Positions 4,657-5,839 of a stretch of DNA of 5,839 nt are shown here, piece after piece. How positions within the stretch are numbered: position 1 is the stretch's first letter; each line of letters opens with the position of its first letter. Below the pieces are notes generated by a model. The model did no database searches, was not told the origin of the DNA, and worked only from the letters and a program-made list of their open reading frames with translations. The position numbers and the translations under genes were made by a program. Source of the stretch: a bacterium HR41 (GTDB taxonomy: Bacteria; Actinomycetota; Thermoleophilia; Solirubrobacterales; Thermoleophilaceae); assembly GCA_002898855.1 (NCBI GenBank), contig BEIR01000094.1:1-5839 (forward strand), in the 5' to 3' direction.

Positions 4657-5839
4657 GGCCAGGCCGACCCGGTGCCGTAGAGCGGGAGGGCGTCGACGAG
4701 CGGGCCGAGCGGCGCCGTCTCGGGACGCCCGATCACGAGGCCGCCACCGCTGCGGGCCCGCCACCACACCGCGACGCTCGCAGCGATTCCGAGCCCGCCG
4801 AGCAGCAGCGCCGTGCGCGGCAGCCGCCGCGTCCCCCACGCCACCAGCGGTACGGCGAGCGGCAGACAGGCGACGAGATGGCGGGGCGGAAACCAAAAGC
4901 CGAACATCGTCGGGGCGAGCAGCGCCGCGACGGCGAGCTGCGCGCCGCAAACGGCGGCGCAGAGAGCCGCGCAGCGGTCGGCACGCGCCTGCTCGGGAAG
5001 CGCTCGCGCGAGCCGTTGGCGGCGCGAGACGCGCAACAGGTACACGCCCGCGAAGGCGAGCGCGAAGATCGGCGCCCAGCGCAGAAGCCCGTAGTCACGG
5101 TCGAGAAAGAGCGCCACGAAGCGGTAGACGCGCTCGAGATAACCGGTCGGGAACGCGGCGTCGGTGGCGCTCTCGCCGGCACGGTCGGCGGCGTAGGGGC
5201 TGAGACCGCCGTAGAGGGTGCGGTTAACTTGCACGTACGCGACCGCGGCTATGGCAAGCACGTTGACGAACAAAGCTGCGAGCCGCGGCCGCCGCGAGCG
5301 CGCCAGCGTGCGCCACAGCCACACCGCGACGACCGCGCCGGGGAGCACGAACTTGGTGCCGAGCCACGGTAGCGCCGCGATCGCGAGCGCGCCGGCCAGC
5401 ACCTCGCGCGCGCGCGGTCGCTGTTCGGCGGCACGCACGGCGATCGTGACCGCCACAGCCAACAGAAGGGCCGCCGGAAGCTCCGGGTAGACCGCGGTGG
5501 AATAGGCGAGGAGGGGCGGCGAGAGGAAGACCGCGACCGTCGCGCCGGCTGCCCACGGATCGGGCACGACGCGGCGCGCGAGCTGGTAGACGACGAGCGC
5601 GCACAGCGCGGCGAGCAGGGCAAGGAACGCTTCGACGGCGCGCGCGCCGCCGACTGCGTAGGCGGGGGCGATCAACAGCGGCATCCCGACACCGTGCGGT
5701 TCGAGCAGCGCGCCGTCGGCGCGGGGCTCGCCGTGCTGGTCGAGTACGTAGGGGTAGAAGGGACGGTAGGCGCGGTTCTTGTACTCGTCGGAGACGTCTA
5801 GGTCGCCGTCGTGGACGAGCGAGTGGGCGGCGAGGAGAT
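4545..5839 (-). CDS. GT-C-type integral membrane glycosyltransferase (5' end outside window)
   Basis: The minus-strand frame is open from TAG 4545-4547 to the right edge, about 430 residues. ATG at 5682-5684 is internal: the 51 codons upstream (LLAAHSLVHDGDLDV, DEYKNR, YPYVLDQHGEPR) read as family-like sequence continuing into PLLIAPAYAVGG. Around nine hydrophobic helices alternate with basic loops. Motifs such as YSTAVYPELPAALLL, PWLGTKFVLPG and DRDYGLLRWAP resemble bacterial membrane proteins of the PMT/ArnT (GT39/GT83) type. Those enzymes transfer a sugar from a polyprenyl-phosphate carrier on the outer face of the membrane. The first periplasmic loop with the catalytic acid would lie beyond the window, so activity cannot be judged. 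The convergent fusion gene carries a GT2 domain able to make such a donor, which suggests one pathway but not one operon. The last helix and basic tail overlap that gene's 3' end by 112 nt. Confidence 0.85.
   Translation of the reverse strand, partial: LLAAHSLVHDGDLDVSDEYKNRAYRPFYPYVLDQHGEPRADGALLEPHGVGMPLLIAPAYAVGGARAVEAFLALLAALCALVVYQLARRVVPDPWAAGATVAVFLSPPLLAYSTAVYPELPAALLLAVAVTIAVRAAEQRPRAREVLAGALAIAALPWLGTKFVLPGAVVAVWLWRTLARSRRPRLAALFVNVLAIAAVAYVQVNRTLYGGLSPYAADRAGESATDAAFPTGYLERVYRFVALFLDRDYGLLRWAPIFALAFAGVYLLRVSRRQRLARALPEQARADRCAALCAAVCGAQLAVAALLAPTMFGFWFPPRHLVACLPLAVPLVAWGTRRLPRTALLLGGLGIAASVAVWWRARSGGGLVIGRPETAPLGPLVDALPLYGTGSAWPYLLALGCALALAAFLAASELRHSRQTAGSTRARYSG

Overview
The window is very G+C-rich bacterial DNA with dense coding. 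Arg/Ala/Leu-rich proteins, A+T-rich islands only at promoters, and starts lying almost on top of their promoters (leaderless-type) suggest an actinobacterium, possibly a deep-branching one such as Thermoleophilia. That placement is inference. No tRNA, rRNA, CRISPR array or insertion sequence was seen.

Layout, left to right. Positions 1-166 hold the last 54 codons of a gene whose tail resembles MeaB/ArgK-type GTPases. A membrane-anchored GGDEF diguanylate cyclase follows on the same strand (199-1407). It converges with, and overlaps by 98 nt, a minus-strand Fur-family regulator (1310-1837) that carries the complete PerR-type metal-ligand set. A 44-nt A+T-rich gap holds a divergent promoter with two inverted repeats. 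It leads into a 167-residue VIT/MbfA-like membrane protein (1882-2385), probably an iron or manganese exporter. The regulator and transporter look like a metal-homeostasis or peroxide-defence module.

After an 84-nt gap with a perfect GC palindrome and an operator-like TTAGG/CCTAA site comes the most unusual gene (2470-4656). It encodes a 728-residue fusion of a multi-pass membrane domain, an alkaline-phosphatase-superfamily phosphodiesterase with all metal ligands, and a DPM1-like family 2 glycosyltransferase. It converges with and overlaps by 112 nt a minus-strand GT-C-type integral membrane glycosyltransferase (4545 to the right edge, 5' end missing). A GT2 enzyme of this type normally makes polyprenyl-phosphate sugar, and GT-C enzymes use such lipids as donors, so the two may belong to one envelope-glycan pathway.

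The main points for follow-up are the phosphodiesterase-GT2 fusion with predicted cytosolic catalytic domains, and an operator-like box found both between the regulator and transporter and in front of the fusion gene.
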